Source of the DNA: JASHPR01 sp963833885
GTDB lineage: Bacteria > Actinomycetota > Actinomycetes > Streptosporangiales > Streptosporangiaceae
Direction of reading: 5' to 3'
Assembly: GCA_963833885.1 (NCBI GenBank)
Contig: CAWHZU010000036.1
Location: 124,001-188,000 of the forward strand
DNA: 64,000 bases
The notes below the pieces were generated by a model, which was given only the letters and a program-made list of their open reading frames with translations, was not told the DNA's origin and made no database searches. Both the position numbers and the translations under genes were made by a program. Each line of letters starts with the position of its first letter. Position 1 is the stretch's first letter. Positions 51,924 through 60,669 of this stretch are shown here, piece after piece.

Positions 51924-52820
51924 TCATGCCCTCTCCAGCTCGGGAATTGGACCGGTGTAGAACGGCAGGCGCACCTCCCGCAGGGCGACCTCACCCGCCT
52001 CCGACACCTTGAGCACGTGCTCGGCGATGTCGCCGAGCGGAGCGATCCAGACGTCACCCCGCTCCTGGAGCTCACGCACCATGTCGACCCAGGCCAGCAG
52101 CCGCGAGGGCCGACCAGATATCTCCGGGTGCCAGATCGTGGTCGCGAACCCGCCGATCCGGTAGGCGGCGTCAAAGGTGCTCATGAAGTACTCGACGGCC
52201 TGCCGCGGAGGCTTCGGTGACATCGGGTAGCCGAGCTGCGGAACGTGCGAGTAATGCGGGGCGTCGCTCATGGTTATGTCGATCGGCAGCTCCAGCACCG
52301 TCCCGTTCTCCGTCCGGAGCAGGAACGGGTCGTGATCATTGAGCAGCGACGAGTCATAGCGGAATCCGGCCTTCGCGAGGTACGCCCCCGAGCGATCCGA
52401 GAACGCGCCGTAGGGCGCCCGCCAGCCGCGCGGGGCCGAGCCGGTGAAGCGCTTGATGATCTCCACGCCCTTGCCGAGCAGCTCCCACTCTCGCTCCGGG
52501 GACTGCTCGCTGGGCGGTTCGTGCAGATAACCGTGATGTGCCACCTCGTGGCCGTGGCTGATGATCTCGCCACAGACCTCGGGGTAGCGCTCCAGGCACC
52601 ACCCGCAGACGAAGAACGTCTGCTTCAGGCCAAGCTCGTCGAGCGCCTCCACCACGTTGTGGATGGCGACCTCTTCGTACCTCAGGGAGGAGAGGACTCC
52701 GTACTCCTTGTAACCCGTGTCCGGATGCTCGAGGTGAATCGTCGTGTCGATGTCGATGTCCCACGAGATGCAGATCGCGCATCGCGCCCCTCCGGGCCAC
52801 GGAATCTTACTTTGCAGCAC
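51924..52820 (-). CDS. Polysaccharide deacetylase/PuuE-like amide hydrolase
   Basis: GTG 52820 has GGAGGAGGG a few bases upstream; a GTG at 52856 overlapping the previous stop is the alternative. The 298-residue protein has the NodB-type barrel: CISWDIDIDT with the metal/base Asp, HGHEVAHHGYLHE with the metal His pair, RGWRAPYGAFS, and TTIWHPEISGRPSR near the end. Members close to PuuE open cyclic amides such as allantoin or imides rather than deacetylating glycans. Lack of a signal peptide and its place between a solute-binding protein and ATPase genes fit an intracellular hydrolase acting on the imported compound. Confidence 0.82.
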   Translation of the reverse strand: MLQSKIPWPGGARCAICISWDIDIDTTIHLEHPDTGYKEYGVLSSLRYEEVAIHNVVEALDELGLKQTFFVCGWCLERYPEVCGEIISHGHEVAHHGYLHEPPSEQSPEREWELLGKGVEIIKRFTGSAPRGWRAPYGAFSDRSGAYLAKAGFRYDSSLLNDHDPFLLRTENGTVLELPIDITMSDAPHYSHVPQLGYPMSPKPPRQAVEYFMSTFDAAYRIGGFATTIWHPEISGRPSRLLAWVDMVRELQERGDVWIAPLGDIAEHVLKVSEAGEVALREVRLPFYTGPIPELERA

Positions 52821-52856
52821 TGAGTCCCTCCTCCCTGCTGTCAGCCTCCGGTTCAC

Positions 52857-54689
52857 TCACCCACTCAGGGACCAGTTCTCCGGGTAGATCTGCACGTTGG
52901 GGTCCTGCGGCAGGGTGCCGTTCAGCGTCGTCTTGACCGCCGAAAGCTGGTAGTACTCGCTCGGCATCCAGATCACTGGCAAGTTCTTCGCCAGGTAGTT
53001 CTCGTACGTGTAGAGGGCGCTCATGCTCGAGTTCGTCGTGGTCGCCTTGATCAGGTTGTTCGCCTGCGGGTCGTCCCAGTGGCCCTGGTTGGCGACGGCG
53101 TCCGGGACGAAGAGGGCCTCACCCGTGGGCAGGTAGCCCGGTGAGTACGTCCAGCTGAACCCGTTCACGGCCGCGTCGCCCATGTCCCACTGGCAGGTCT
53201 TGGGGTTGCTTGGGTTGCAGCCGAACGTGGTGGAGATGACCGTGCCGCCCGGCGCGGACTGAAGCGTGAGCTTAATCCCGGCCTGGCTGAACGAGGACTG
53301 CAGTGCGGCCATCATGCTGGTCAGGCTCGAACTGCCGCTCGCGTACAGCATCTTGAAGTTCAGCGCGGCGCCGCTGGCGATACCCGCGCCGCACTCATCG
53401 CTCCCGCTCCCGGGCCGCGTGCACACCGAGGCGCCGCCCGGTTTCACCGTCCAGCCGTGTGCCTTGAGCAGGCCGACCGCGGCACTCGGACTGTACGGGT
53501 ACGGGTCAGTCTTCTCGTAGCTCGTCGCGAACGAACTCGCGGGTTTCGCCGGCACGGGCCCGTAGCCTGCGTATCCGTAGCCCTGCAGGATCGACTTGAT
53601 GTACGACGGCTGGTTCACCAGGTGAGCCATGGCCTGCTTGATGTAAACCTGATCGAATATCTTGCCCACGGTCGGGTTCGCGTAATTGAGGGTAAAGAAG
53701 TTGATTCCCCACTGCACCCACGGAGTGATCTTGTAGCCCGGAATCGCGATCGAGGCATCTTCGGTGGGCACGTAGCCGTAATCGACCAGCCCGGCGCGCA
53801 GGGCGTTGTACTCCGCCGTGTCGCTGGTAAACGGCAACTCCTCGAACTTTGCCAGGTGCGGCTTGCCGGCGAAGTACGAGTCGTTCGCCGAGTAGGTGAC
53901 CGTTCCACCGCTGCCGGAGTATCCGGTCAGCTTCCACGGACCGTCGACCACGGCCCACAGCGGGTTGGTCGCGTACGTTGACTGCTTGGCGTTCTGCGCG
54001 GACAGGAAGCTCCAGACCGCCTGCGCGCCCTTGGTCGTGGTGTCGTAGTTCCCCACCGGACTTGACGTCGACGTCTTGTCCCAGGTGTGCTGCGGCACCG
54101 GGATGATCTCGCTGAGCTGGTTGTACAGCAGCCAGGTGTGGCTGTAAGCCTGCTTGAACGTGAGCGAGAAGGTGTAGGGAGTGCTGGCCGGATAGCTCTC
54201 TGACACCAGGTTGTCCGGGATGTATCCGGGAGAGTAGTTGAAGTAGTCGGTCCGGTTCGCGATCAGCATGTTCATCCAGAGCTCGACATCGCGGTTGGTC
54301 AGCGGCTTGCCGTCGGACCAGCGGATGTTGTGCTTCAGCGTGATCGTTACGGTCTTCCCGCCGTTGCTGTATACCGGCGTGTTTGCCAGGCTGAGCGCGG
54401 CGTTGTACCCGGGTTGCCCGTTGTCGCCGAACCAGTACAGCGGCCGCCAGAGCAGGTACTGGAAGTTTTCGATCGAGATGTAGCTGGCGTTCGCCACGTC
54501 GGCGGGCGAGGCGAGCGGGAAGATCGAGTTCGGGTACAGCCCGGGCGGCAGCGCGAACGTCGCCACCCCGCCCTGCTGTGGCTTGGACGCCGAGCCGCCG
54601 TTGCTCGAGCTCGAGCCGCTGCTGCAGGCCGTCAGCGCCAGCGCCAGCGCGGTAACGCCGACGAGGGCCGCACACATCTTTCTTCGCAT
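52857..54689 (-). CDS. Family 5 extracellular solute-binding lipoprotein
   Basis: From ATG 54689 the 610-residue protein has a lipoprotein signal (VTALALALTAC) and a Ser/Gly spacer. The SBP_bac_5 fold follows, with LKHNIRWSDGKPLTNRDVELWMN, DAVWSFLSAQNAK and a long second lobe ending YPENWSLSG. This family feeds Opp/Dpp-type importers with peptides, but also with opines, sugars and other amides. It is the first gene of the importer operon, and the next gene downstream encodes the deacetylase-like hydrolase, which suggests the bound ligand carries an amide or acyl group. A TTG at 54701 is a possible alternative start. Confidence 0.9.
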   Translation of the reverse strand: MRRKMCAALVGVTALALALTACSSGSSSSNGGSASKPQQGGVATFALPPGLYPNSIFPLASPADVANASYISIENFQYLLWRPLYWFGDNGQPGYNAALSLANTPVYSNGGKTVTITLKHNIRWSDGKPLTNRDVELWMNMLIANRTDYFNYSPGYIPDNLVSESYPASTPYTFSLTFKQAYSHTWLLYNQLSEIIPVPQHTWDKTSTSSPVGNYDTTTKGAQAVWSFLSAQNAKQSTYATNPLWAVVDGPWKLTGYSGSGGTVTYSANDSYFAGKPHLAKFEELPFTSDTAEYNALRAGLVDYGYVPTEDASIAIPGYKITPWVQWGINFFTLNYANPTVGKIFDQVYIKQAMAHLVNQPSYIKSILQGYGYAGYGPVPAKPASSFATSYEKTDPYPYSPSAAVGLLKAHGWTVKPGGASVCTRPGSGSDECGAGIASGAALNFKMLYASGSSSLTSMMAALQSSFSQAGIKLTLQSAPGGTVISTTFGCNPSNPKTCQWDMGDAAVNGFSWTYSPGYLPTGEALFVPDAVANQGHWDDPQANNLIKATTTNSSMSALYTYENYLAKNLPVIWMPSEYYQLSAVKTTLNGTLPQDPNVQIYPENWSLSG

Positions 54690-54830
54690 GGTCCGGGTCA
54701 ACCTCTTCTCCTCCCCGCGCTGTCACAGTTCGGGATTTCGCCGCTGGGCTGTCTGGCCTCGCGCCACGCCGGTGCTGCGCCGTCAAGTGCGTGAATCCAG
54801 CTAAGTCAGTCCGTGATAGCGTCGTGCTCG

Positions 54831-54852
54831 CCATTTGGCGAATGCAAAATGG
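54831..54852. promoter_or_regulatory. T-N11-A site upstream of the solute-binding protein gene
   Basis: The core TTTGGCGAATGCAAA has TTTG/CAAA arms and includes a T-N11-A box, the form bound by LysR regulators. The outer CCATTT/AAATGG bases extend the symmetry. A LysR gene starts 690 bases away in the other direction, so it may act here. Confidence 0.5.
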
Positions 54853-55057
54853 ATGTCAAGGATTTCGGGAGTAATATCTACGCAGGCCTTGCACCGCCAT
54901 TGGCGCAAGCGCCGATCACCGCGTGCACAAAACCCCGAGCGCTAGCCAACCTCCGATTCCCTGACTCAGGATAGGGATCACTCGAATAGCGTCCCATAAG
55001 GCTAGATTCTCGCATTGGCACCGTGCACCGACAAGGCTCCAATGCGTTGACGGTACC

Positions 55058-55076
55058 GTTAAGCTTTTCTAAAAGC
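55058..55076. promoter_or_regulatory. Shared 19-bp motif, copy upstream of the importer
   Basis: GTTAAGCTTTTCTAAAAGC differs at only two positions from the 60624-60642 site. It is upstream of the importer operon (minus strand). Confidence 0.5.
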
Positions 55077-55497
55077 AGACCGCCGATCATGGCCAACTCG
55101 CCCGCAGCGGGCCGCTCGATGCCCGGGCGTTGTTGCGCCGCCACTCCGGCCCGGCCCGAGGGTCGCCATCGGGCGCACCTCATTCTGGCGGGCGCGCCCT
55201 ACCAGGAACGATGCGACGGCGGGCGGGCAGGCCGGTGCCCGCCCGGCGACGTCCCCGGCGGTCGCTTCCGCGTCCGGCCCGCCGGACTGAGCCAGCGGGG
55301 CGCAGTTTCAGGCGCCCGCCCGCGGGCCAGCCCGGGCCGTGAAAGCGCGGTCCCGGCACTTTCACCAGTTCAGCGACTTCACGACGCCCATCTCAGCGTT
55401 TATCCTGTCAGCACCCGCCCGCGGTCATGCTTCACCACAACGGATCGTGAGGCGGCTAACCACCGCACGATGACCGCCGCAGATGGCTGACAAGAGG

Positions 55498-55516
55498 GCT
55501 TTTTATAACGCTTGAA
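55498..55516. promoter_or_regulatory. Partial copy of the 19-bp motif before the LysR gene
   Basis: GCTTTTTATAACGCTTGAA, in the opposite orientation, matches 14 of 19 bases of the motif and ends 21 bases before the LysR start. Confidence 0.35.
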
Positions 55517-55537
55517 TCCCAGGAAGATAACAACGAC

Positions 55538-56632
55538 GTGACGGTTAGCATTTCGGGTTTGCAAGCAATCGCTACCCTGGCCTCCGAGGGATCGATGACT
55601 GCTGCCGCACGGGCCCTGGGATACACCCCCTCGGCCATATCGCAGCAGATCTCAAAGCTGGAACGAGACGTTCGCCAGGTCCTTGTCGAGCAGAACGGGC
55701 GCGTGGCGACGCTCTCCCCGGCCGGGCGGGTAGTGGCCGAGGCCGCTGGCCGCATCCTCAGCGAGATCGAGCAGATGCAGGCGCAGCTCGAGAATGAGCG
55801 CAAGACGGTTGCCGGGACGCTGACACTGGCGGCATTTGCCACGGCCACCCGCGGGGTCATTCCCCCGACCCTGCGCAGGCTGCGATCTGACTGGCCGCGC
55901 CTGAAGTGCCATCTGGTCGAAGCCGATTCGCATCACGCCATGGCCCTCGTCGAGGACGGATCGGTCGACATCGCGATCGTGCACGACTGGCTCGAGATGC
56001 CGCTCGTCCTGTCCACCGGCCTGAGCGCGCGCCACCTCGGCAATGACATCTCTGACGTGCTCGTTCATGTCAACCACCACCTAGCCGAGCGCGGATCGGT
56101 TGCGATGGCGGAGCTGAGCAACGAGGTCTGGCTGTACGAGCCCGGCTCAGTAGCCCACGACCTGCTCATTCAGTCCTTCACGGGGACCCGGCTGTTCGGC
56201 CATGGAGTCGCGGAATACGCCAGCCAGATCGCGATGGTCGGGGCGGGACTCGGCGTCGCCCTGGTGCCCAGGATGGGTCGCGGAGTCGTGCCGGACACCG
56301 TCCACGTGCTGCCCGTGGAACCGGCACCCACCCGCCAGGTCTACGCGGTCTGGCGGGCTACCACCGGAACGCGTCCAGCCGTGCAGGCGGCGGTGCTGGC
56401 CCTCGAGGAGTCGTTCTCGGACTCGGTCGTTCGGAGCGATCCCGGCCCAGGTGCGGCTGTCGATGTGCTAGCGCCGCCCCAGGCCTGGCAGCGGCCGGCG
56501 CTCAGTAGCCACGCACCGGGTCGTATCGGTTTATCAGCGGCTTCCCCGCCTGGAAAAGCGCGAGGTTGCGCAGGAACAGGTCGACCAGGACCCTGTTCTC
56601 CGTCGCGAGCGTTGATGCTGAATGCGGGCTGA
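55538..56632 (+). CDS. LysR family transcriptional regulator
   Basis: The 364-residue protein has the LysR winged helix at the N-terminus (ASEGSMTAAARALGYTPSAISQQISKLE, with recognition helix) and a periplasmic-binding-like effector domain ending near LALEESF at about residue 294. An odd 65-residue Pro/Ala/Gly-rich tail follows, encoded antisense to the 3' end of the hydroxyacid dehydrogenase gene. Normal family members stop near 300 residues, so the natural stop may have been lost. It is divergent from the importer operon and convergent with the dehydrogenase operon. It probably senses the imported compound. Confidence 0.85.
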   Translation: MTVSISGLQAIATLASEGSMTAAARALGYTPSAISQQISKLERDVRQVLVEQNGRVATLSPAGRVVAEAAGRILSEIEQMQAQLENERKTVAGTLTLAAFATATRGVIPPTLRRLRSDWPRLKCHLVEADSHHAMALVEDGSVDIAIVHDWLEMPLVLSTGLSARHLGNDISDVLVHVNHHLAERGSVAMAELSNEVWLYEPGSVAHDLLIQSFTGTRLFGHGVAEYASQIAMVGAGLGVALVPRMGRGVVPDTVHVLPVEPAPTRQVYAVWRATTGTRPAVQAAVLALEESFSDSVVRSDPGPGAAVDVLAPPQAWQRPALSSHAPGRIGLSAASPPGKARGCAGTGRPGPCSPSRALMLNAG

Positions 56633-57530
56633 TCAGGACGTTGCCGAGGTCCCAGAGCGGCGAGTCGGCGGCTAGCGGCTCGAACTCGGCGACGTCGAGC
56701 ACAGCGCCACGGATCGCTCGCTCACGCAGGGCATCGATCATCGCCGACTCGTCGACCACCGCACCGCGCGAGATGTTGACCAGGATGCCGTCGGGGCCGA
56801 GCGCGGCGAGTTCGGCCGCCCCGATGAGCCGGAACGTCTCCGGCGTGAGCGGACACGTCAGCACCATGATGTCGCAGGATCGGAGCATTTCCGGCAGGTC
56901 GGCGGTCGTGCCGGTGCGGGTTACGCCGACTGCCGGGCCGGTGCCCGCCTCGCGGCGCACACCCCACACCTCGACCCCCAGCCCGCCCAGGGCAGCGGCC
57001 ACGGCGCGCCCGACGTGACCGAGGCCGACCACGAGGGCGCGCCGCGGCGCCAGGCCGCCCATCGCCATCCGCTCCCATCGATGGGCCGCCTGGCGGGCCT
57101 CCAGGTCAGGCACGTCCTTGACGAAGTACAGGATCCCGGTCAGTGCCCACTCGCTGAGCGGCTGGGCGTGAATGCCGGCCGCGGTCGTGACCACCGCGTC
57201 CCAGCCCGCCAGGCCGGTGCGCCCCATGAACTGGCCGATCCCGGAACTGGTTGCCTGGAGCCACTGCACGCGGGGCGCGCGGGCCGGCATCTCAGCCGGC
57301 TCCTCCCAGTCGAAGTCAAAGCAGACGTCGGCCTGACGCAGCAGGCCGGTCCACTCGGCCCGCTCCGCAGCGGTCAGGGCCGGGGCCGGGCCATGATGGT
57401 CGCATGGGTAGCGCGGCTGTGGCAGCAGGTCCGGCCGGTAGCTGACCTCGACGCCCGGATGAGCCGCGATGCGCGCCACCTGCTCCTTTTCGAGGAACGA
57501 GCAGACCAGGACGCTGATATCGGCGTTCAT
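56502..57530 (-). CDS. D-isomer-specific 2-hydroxyacid dehydrogenase
   Basis: ATG 57530 overlaps the SDR stop (ATGA). The 342-residue protein has an N-terminal substrate half with WLQATSSGIGQF, then ALVVGLGHVGRAVAAAL for NAD binding, ILVNISRGAVVDESAM with the conserved Arg, DVAEFEPL with the acid Glu and LISPHSA with His. It likely reduces the 2-keto acid that the aminotransferase of the same operon generates, or works in reverse. Its 3' end overlaps the tail of the convergent LysR gene by 131 bases. Confidence 0.88.
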   Translation of the reverse strand: MNADISVLVCSFLEKEQVARIAAHPGVEVSYRPDLLPQPRYPCDHHGPAPALTAAERAEWTGLLRQADVCFDFDWEEPAEMPARAPRVQWLQATSSGIGQFMGRTGLAGWDAVVTTAAGIHAQPLSEWALTGILYFVKDVPDLEARQAAHRWERMAMGGLAPRRALVVGLGHVGRAVAAALGGLGVEVWGVRREAGTGPAVGVTRTGTTADLPEMLRSCDIMVLTCPLTPETFRLIGAAELAALGPDGILVNISRGAVVDESAMIDALRERAIRGAVLDVAEFEPLAADSPLWDLGNVLISPHSASTLATENRVLVDLFLRNLALFQAGKPLINRYDPVRGY

Positions 57531-58264
57531 GCGACGACGGACCGCATCGCTTCCGACATCTGGAAGGCGTTGAAGCGCTGACCGGTCGCGAAGTCCGCGT
57601 CGATGCCGGTCAGGAATGCGAAGGCGGGCGCCAGCCGCGACGGGTGCACCGCGCCGACCCACATCTCGGGCGTGTAGTGTCCCGCGGACATCGGCGTGTC
57701 GATCCCCTTGCCGGTCGTAATCGTGTTGACCGCGATGTTGAATTCCCGCCCTTCGAGTGCCAGGACCCGCATGAGGCCCTCCTGGCCGTGCTTGCCGGGC
57801 GTATACGCCGTCTCCTTCACGAACCCGCCGAGCGCCGAGCCCGAGGAAACGTACAGGATGCTCCCCTTGCGTGCCTCGACCATCCCGGGCCACACGGCCT
57901 TCGACAAAATGAACGCGGCCTGAAGGATGATGTTGACCTCGCGCCGCCAGTTCTCAAAGGTGACATCGCTCATGGCCACCTCCTTGAGCACCGCGGCGTC
58001 GTGGATCAGCGCGCGGGGCGTGCCGTAGTGCTCGATTGCCTTGTCAACTGCCTGCTGGGTGGCGGTGGCATCGGCCAGGTCCACGACCAGCGGCAGAACC
58101 TCGGTGACCGATGCCAGCTCGTCCGCCAACGCCTGGAGCTTTTCCGCCTGCACGTCGAACAGGGCCAAGCGCTTGCCGGCCTTCGCCAGTTCCCTGGCCA
58201 CCTCGCTGCCGAGACCCTCGGCCGCTCCGGTCAGGAACACCACCCGGTCATCCATCTGCGTCAC
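57527..58264 (-). CDS. SDR family oxidoreductase
   Basis: The 245-residue protein has FLTGAAEGLGSEVAREL for NAD(P) binding, HDAAVL in place of the usual NNAG, catalytic Ser in YVSSGSALGG and Tyr-x-x-x-Lys as YTPGK. The family is classical SDR; its substrate is unknown. Start GTG 58264 has GGAG eight bases upstream; ATG 58255 is also possible. It lies between the deacylase and the dehydrogenase genes with tight spacing, so it belongs to the same catabolic operon. Confidence 0.85.
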   Translation of the reverse strand: MTQMDDRVVFLTGAAEGLGSEVARELAKAGKRLALFDVQAEKLQALADELASVTEVLPLVVDLADATATQQAVDKAIEHYGTPRALIHDAAVLKEVAMSDVTFENWRREVNIILQAAFILSKAVWPGMVEARKGSILYVSSGSALGGFVKETAYTPGKHGQEGLMRVLALEGREFNIAVNTITTGKGIDTPMSAGHYTPEMWVGAVHPSRLAPAFAFLTGIDADFATGQRFNAFQMSEAMRSVVA

Positions 58265-58287
58265 TACATCCGCTCCTTTACTCCCGG

Positions 58288-59238
58288 TCAGCCCTGGGTC
58301 GCCTCGGTTACATCAGCCGCCACGGCCACCACCTTGCCAGGGGCCTCGATGCGCGCGATCGTCGGCCGCAGCAGCGCCAGGCAGGTCCGCTCGTACGGCG
58401 CCACAAACTGCTGGATCACCTGGCTCGTCACGGGATCCAGCAGCTCCCCGATCAGCGTGCCGGCCTCGACCACGCTGCCCACTCCGCGCTCCCGGATCGC
58501 GGGTCGGTAGATCCCGGCAGAATTCGTGGTGAGCGCGACCTTGTCCCCGGCCACGATGGGATCGGCTCCCTCGGCGTCGACCGGCGTCATGACCCCGGCC
58601 TTGCCGAGGGCATGCCGCAGACCCCTGGCCACGGCCTCGATCCGCTCTTCCTCCCACTCGCCGCGACCGCCCAACTCGATCCACACGCCGGTGGCGCCCT
58701 GCCCGCGTGCGTACCCGGTCACGCTGGTCGGGCGGTCGGGGCCGTCACAGATCAGCGGCGTCCGGATCCAGTCCGCGAGTTCATGACTCCCGGGGAAGCG
58801 GTAGACGAAGCAGTTGACGTTCCAGCTCCCGCCGCCATGAACGTCAAGGACGACGTCCGAGCCGTCGAGGACCTTCGCGGCCAGCAGGCGCGCCAGACGC
58901 TGCGTATGCGTGCCGTTCTCATCGCCGGGAAAGGAGTTGTTCAGGTCGAGGAGGTCAAACTCCGTCTGCCGTGCGTCGGCCTCGGTCGCGAGCGGATGTG
59001 CGACCGGCACGACCCGCAACGTCCCGGTGAGCTCGCTCACCTTGGCGCGGCCGAGCATGCGGTTGATCGCAATCGTGCTCCACGGACCCTCGTCGCCATG
59101 GACGCTCGCGATCAGAACGCCGACCGGGCTGCCGTTCCCCACGGTGCCGATGCGTACCGGCACGTGGCCGCTGGCCAGCCCGGCAGCGACCTCGTAGGTC
59201 TTCCAGTCGATTGCGTCACTGAGCGTCTCGTCCGCCAT
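58288..59238 (-). CDS. Succinylglutamate desuccinylase/aspartoacylase-type deacylase
   Basis: ATG 59238 has GGAGG six bases upstream. The 316-residue M14-like zinc enzyme has SVHGDEGP (Zn His and Glu), DLLDLNNSFPGD and VVLDVHGGG with the third Zn ligand, and an ELGGRGEWEEE general-base region. It removes an acyl group from the nitrogen of an amino acid or amine; DoeB, which deacetylates N-acetyl-diaminobutyrate in ectoine breakdown, is in this family. It overlaps the upstream aminotransferase gene by 23 bases, so the two are coupled: deacylation would free the amine that the aminotransferase then removes. Confidence 0.85.
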   Translation of the reverse strand: MADETLSDAIDWKTYEVAAGLASGHVPVRIGTVGNGSPVGVLIASVHGDEGPWSTIAINRMLGRAKVSELTGTLRVVPVAHPLATEADARQTEFDLLDLNNSFPGDENGTHTQRLARLLAAKVLDGSDVVLDVHGGGSWNVNCFVYRFPGSHELADWIRTPLICDGPDRPTSVTGYARGQGATGVWIELGGRGEWEEERIEAVARGLRHALGKAGVMTPVDAEGADPIVAGDKVALTTNSAGIYRPAIRERGVGSVVEAGTLIGELLDPVTSQVIQQFVAPYERTCLALLRPTIARIEAPGKVVAVAADVTEATQG

Positions 59239-60475
59239 CTGGAACCTCCTCATGGATTTCTCGGTAGCTTGCGTCTGCCAGCGCGGCGGTGATGCGGTCG
59301 AGTGCCGCATCCAGCCGGGCTTCGTCCTGCGCGAAGCACATTCGGAACCTGGTCTTGCCTGACGGGCCGAACTGGTATCCGGGGCTCACGACGACGCCGG
59401 CGTCGTAGCACAGCCGCCCTGCATCGAGCGACGTCAGGCCCAGCCCGGAAACGTCGGGCCACAGGTACGCGGTGCCGGCTCCCGGCTCAACCGAGATACC
59501 GGGGACGCTGCGCAGCCGGTCCGTCGCGTGCCGCTGCATGATCCGCAGTTGCCGCACCCGTTCCCGGACGAAGTCATCGTCCTCGTGCAGCCATCCGGTA
59601 AGGACATGCTGTGAATATGCCGGCGCCCTGAGCGCGCTGAAAGCGATGACCTGTTCGATGGCGTCGATGATCTCGGCGTCGGCCACCACCGCGCCGACCC
59701 GGTAACCGGTGAGCGATTCGGTCTTAGACCCGCCCAGGAGCGTCACCGTCCGGGTGCCCATTTCCGGTTCGGCGGCAAGGTGCGTGAAAGGGGTCTCGTC
59801 ATAGACGAGCCGGCAGTAAAGCTCGTCCACGACCACCAGGAAGTCGTGCGCGGCGGCCAGCCGGGAAATTCCCTTGACCGTATCGTCGCTGTAGACGGTG
59901 CCGGTCGGGTTGTTTGGATTGGACGTCAGGAAAAGCCGGATCCCGCGGATAGCGGCGTCCTCCAGCTGCTGCAGGTCCACTCCCGGATCGCCACCCGCCC
60001 TCAGGGGTATGCGGACCACCTCGGCACCGAGGAAACGCAGGATCCGCTCGGCGAACAAGTACTCCGGGTCGGTGAGCGCCACCCGGTCCCCGGCATCGAC
60101 GAGCGCGCTCAGCACGGCGAACAGGCCGCCTTGGGTGCCGGTCGTCAGGACCAGGTTCCGCTCGGGATCGACGTCGACGTCCAGCAGTGCGGAGATCGCA
60201 TCGGCGCACCGGCCGCGGACGTCGGGCCCGCCTCGGTACGCGGTGTACGCGGCTGCTCCGGACTCGGCGGCACCGACGAACGCCGGCAGCGCCCAGTCGG
60301 GCGGGGGAAACCGCGTCACGTCGAAGTGTGTCGTATCGATCAGGCCATGAGCTGCGCCGTCGAGCCGGAGTTCCAAATCGGCTTGCCGCCCGGAAAGGGG
60401 AAGTTCTGCAGCGCCATCCAGAAAATGTGTACCAAGGAGCCGACGAGAGGCGATCGCGCGGGATCTTGCTTTCAT
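59216..60475 (-). CDS. Class I/II PLP-dependent aminotransferase
   Basis: The 419-residue protein has the fold-type I motifs: LTTGTQGGLFAVLSALVDAGD, SNPNNPTGTVY, FLVVVDELYCRLVYD and the PLP lysine in GGSKTESLTGYRVG. An Arg follows in KTRFRMCFA for the substrate carboxylate. It moves an amino group to a 2-keto acid. It is the first gene of the minus-strand enzyme operon; the 19-bp motif at 60624 stands about 150 bases before its start. The ATG has no strong ribosome site, and a slightly later start is possible. Confidence 0.87.
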   Translation of the reverse strand: MKARSRAIASRRLLGTHFLDGAAELPLSGRQADLELRLDGAAHGLIDTTHFDVTRFPPPDWALPAFVGAAESGAAAYTAYRGGPDVRGRCADAISALLDVDVDPERNLVLTTGTQGGLFAVLSALVDAGDRVALTDPEYLFAERILRFLGAEVVRIPLRAGGDPGVDLQQLEDAAIRGIRLFLTSNPNNPTGTVYSDDTVKGISRLAAAHDFLVVVDELYCRLVYDETPFTHLAAEPEMGTRTVTLLGGSKTESLTGYRVGAVVADAEIIDAIEQVIAFSALRAPAYSQHVLTGWLHEDDDFVRERVRQLRIMQRHATDRLRSVPGISVEPGAGTAYLWPDVSGLGLTSLDAGRLCYDAGVVVSPGYQFGPSGKTRFRMCFAQDEARLDAALDRITAALADASYREIHEEVPDGGRDAQ

Positions 60476-60623
60476 TACTCCGCTTTCGGCAGTGGCATAT
60501 TTTCCGCCTTTTCGCTATTGGCCGATAACATTAACGGGCAGCCACGACTAACCCGCACGCTCCCATGGGTCTAGCCTGACCAAACCCGGCCCCGCACACA
60601 AGCGCGGCTTTCTTCAGAGGAGC

Positions 60624-60642
60624 GTTAAGCGTTCCTAAAAGC
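60624..60642. promoter_or_regulatory. Shared 19-bp motif, copy upstream of the aminotransferase
   Basis: GTTAAGCGTTCCTAAAAGC lies between the IclR gene and the aminotransferase operon and matches the 55058 site at 17 of 19 positions. The local IclR protein is the likely binder. Confidence 0.5.
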
Positions 60643-60669
60643 GGCTCTTCACCATGGCCGCCGCGTCGT

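Larger units (their letters stand above)
54690..55537. other. Divergent regulatory region of the importer and LysR genes
   Basis: These 848 bases carry no convincing gene. They hold a T-N11-A site (54831-54852), the shared 19-bp motif at 55058 and a partial copy at 55498. Base composition between 54800 and 55080 is less GC-rich than in the genes, as expected for promoters. Confidence 0.5.

Noticed and set aside
50000..52012. Long plus-strand frame opposite the ABC ATPase gene
   Set aside because: Arg/His/Pro-rich shadow of the minus-strand gene with no motif.
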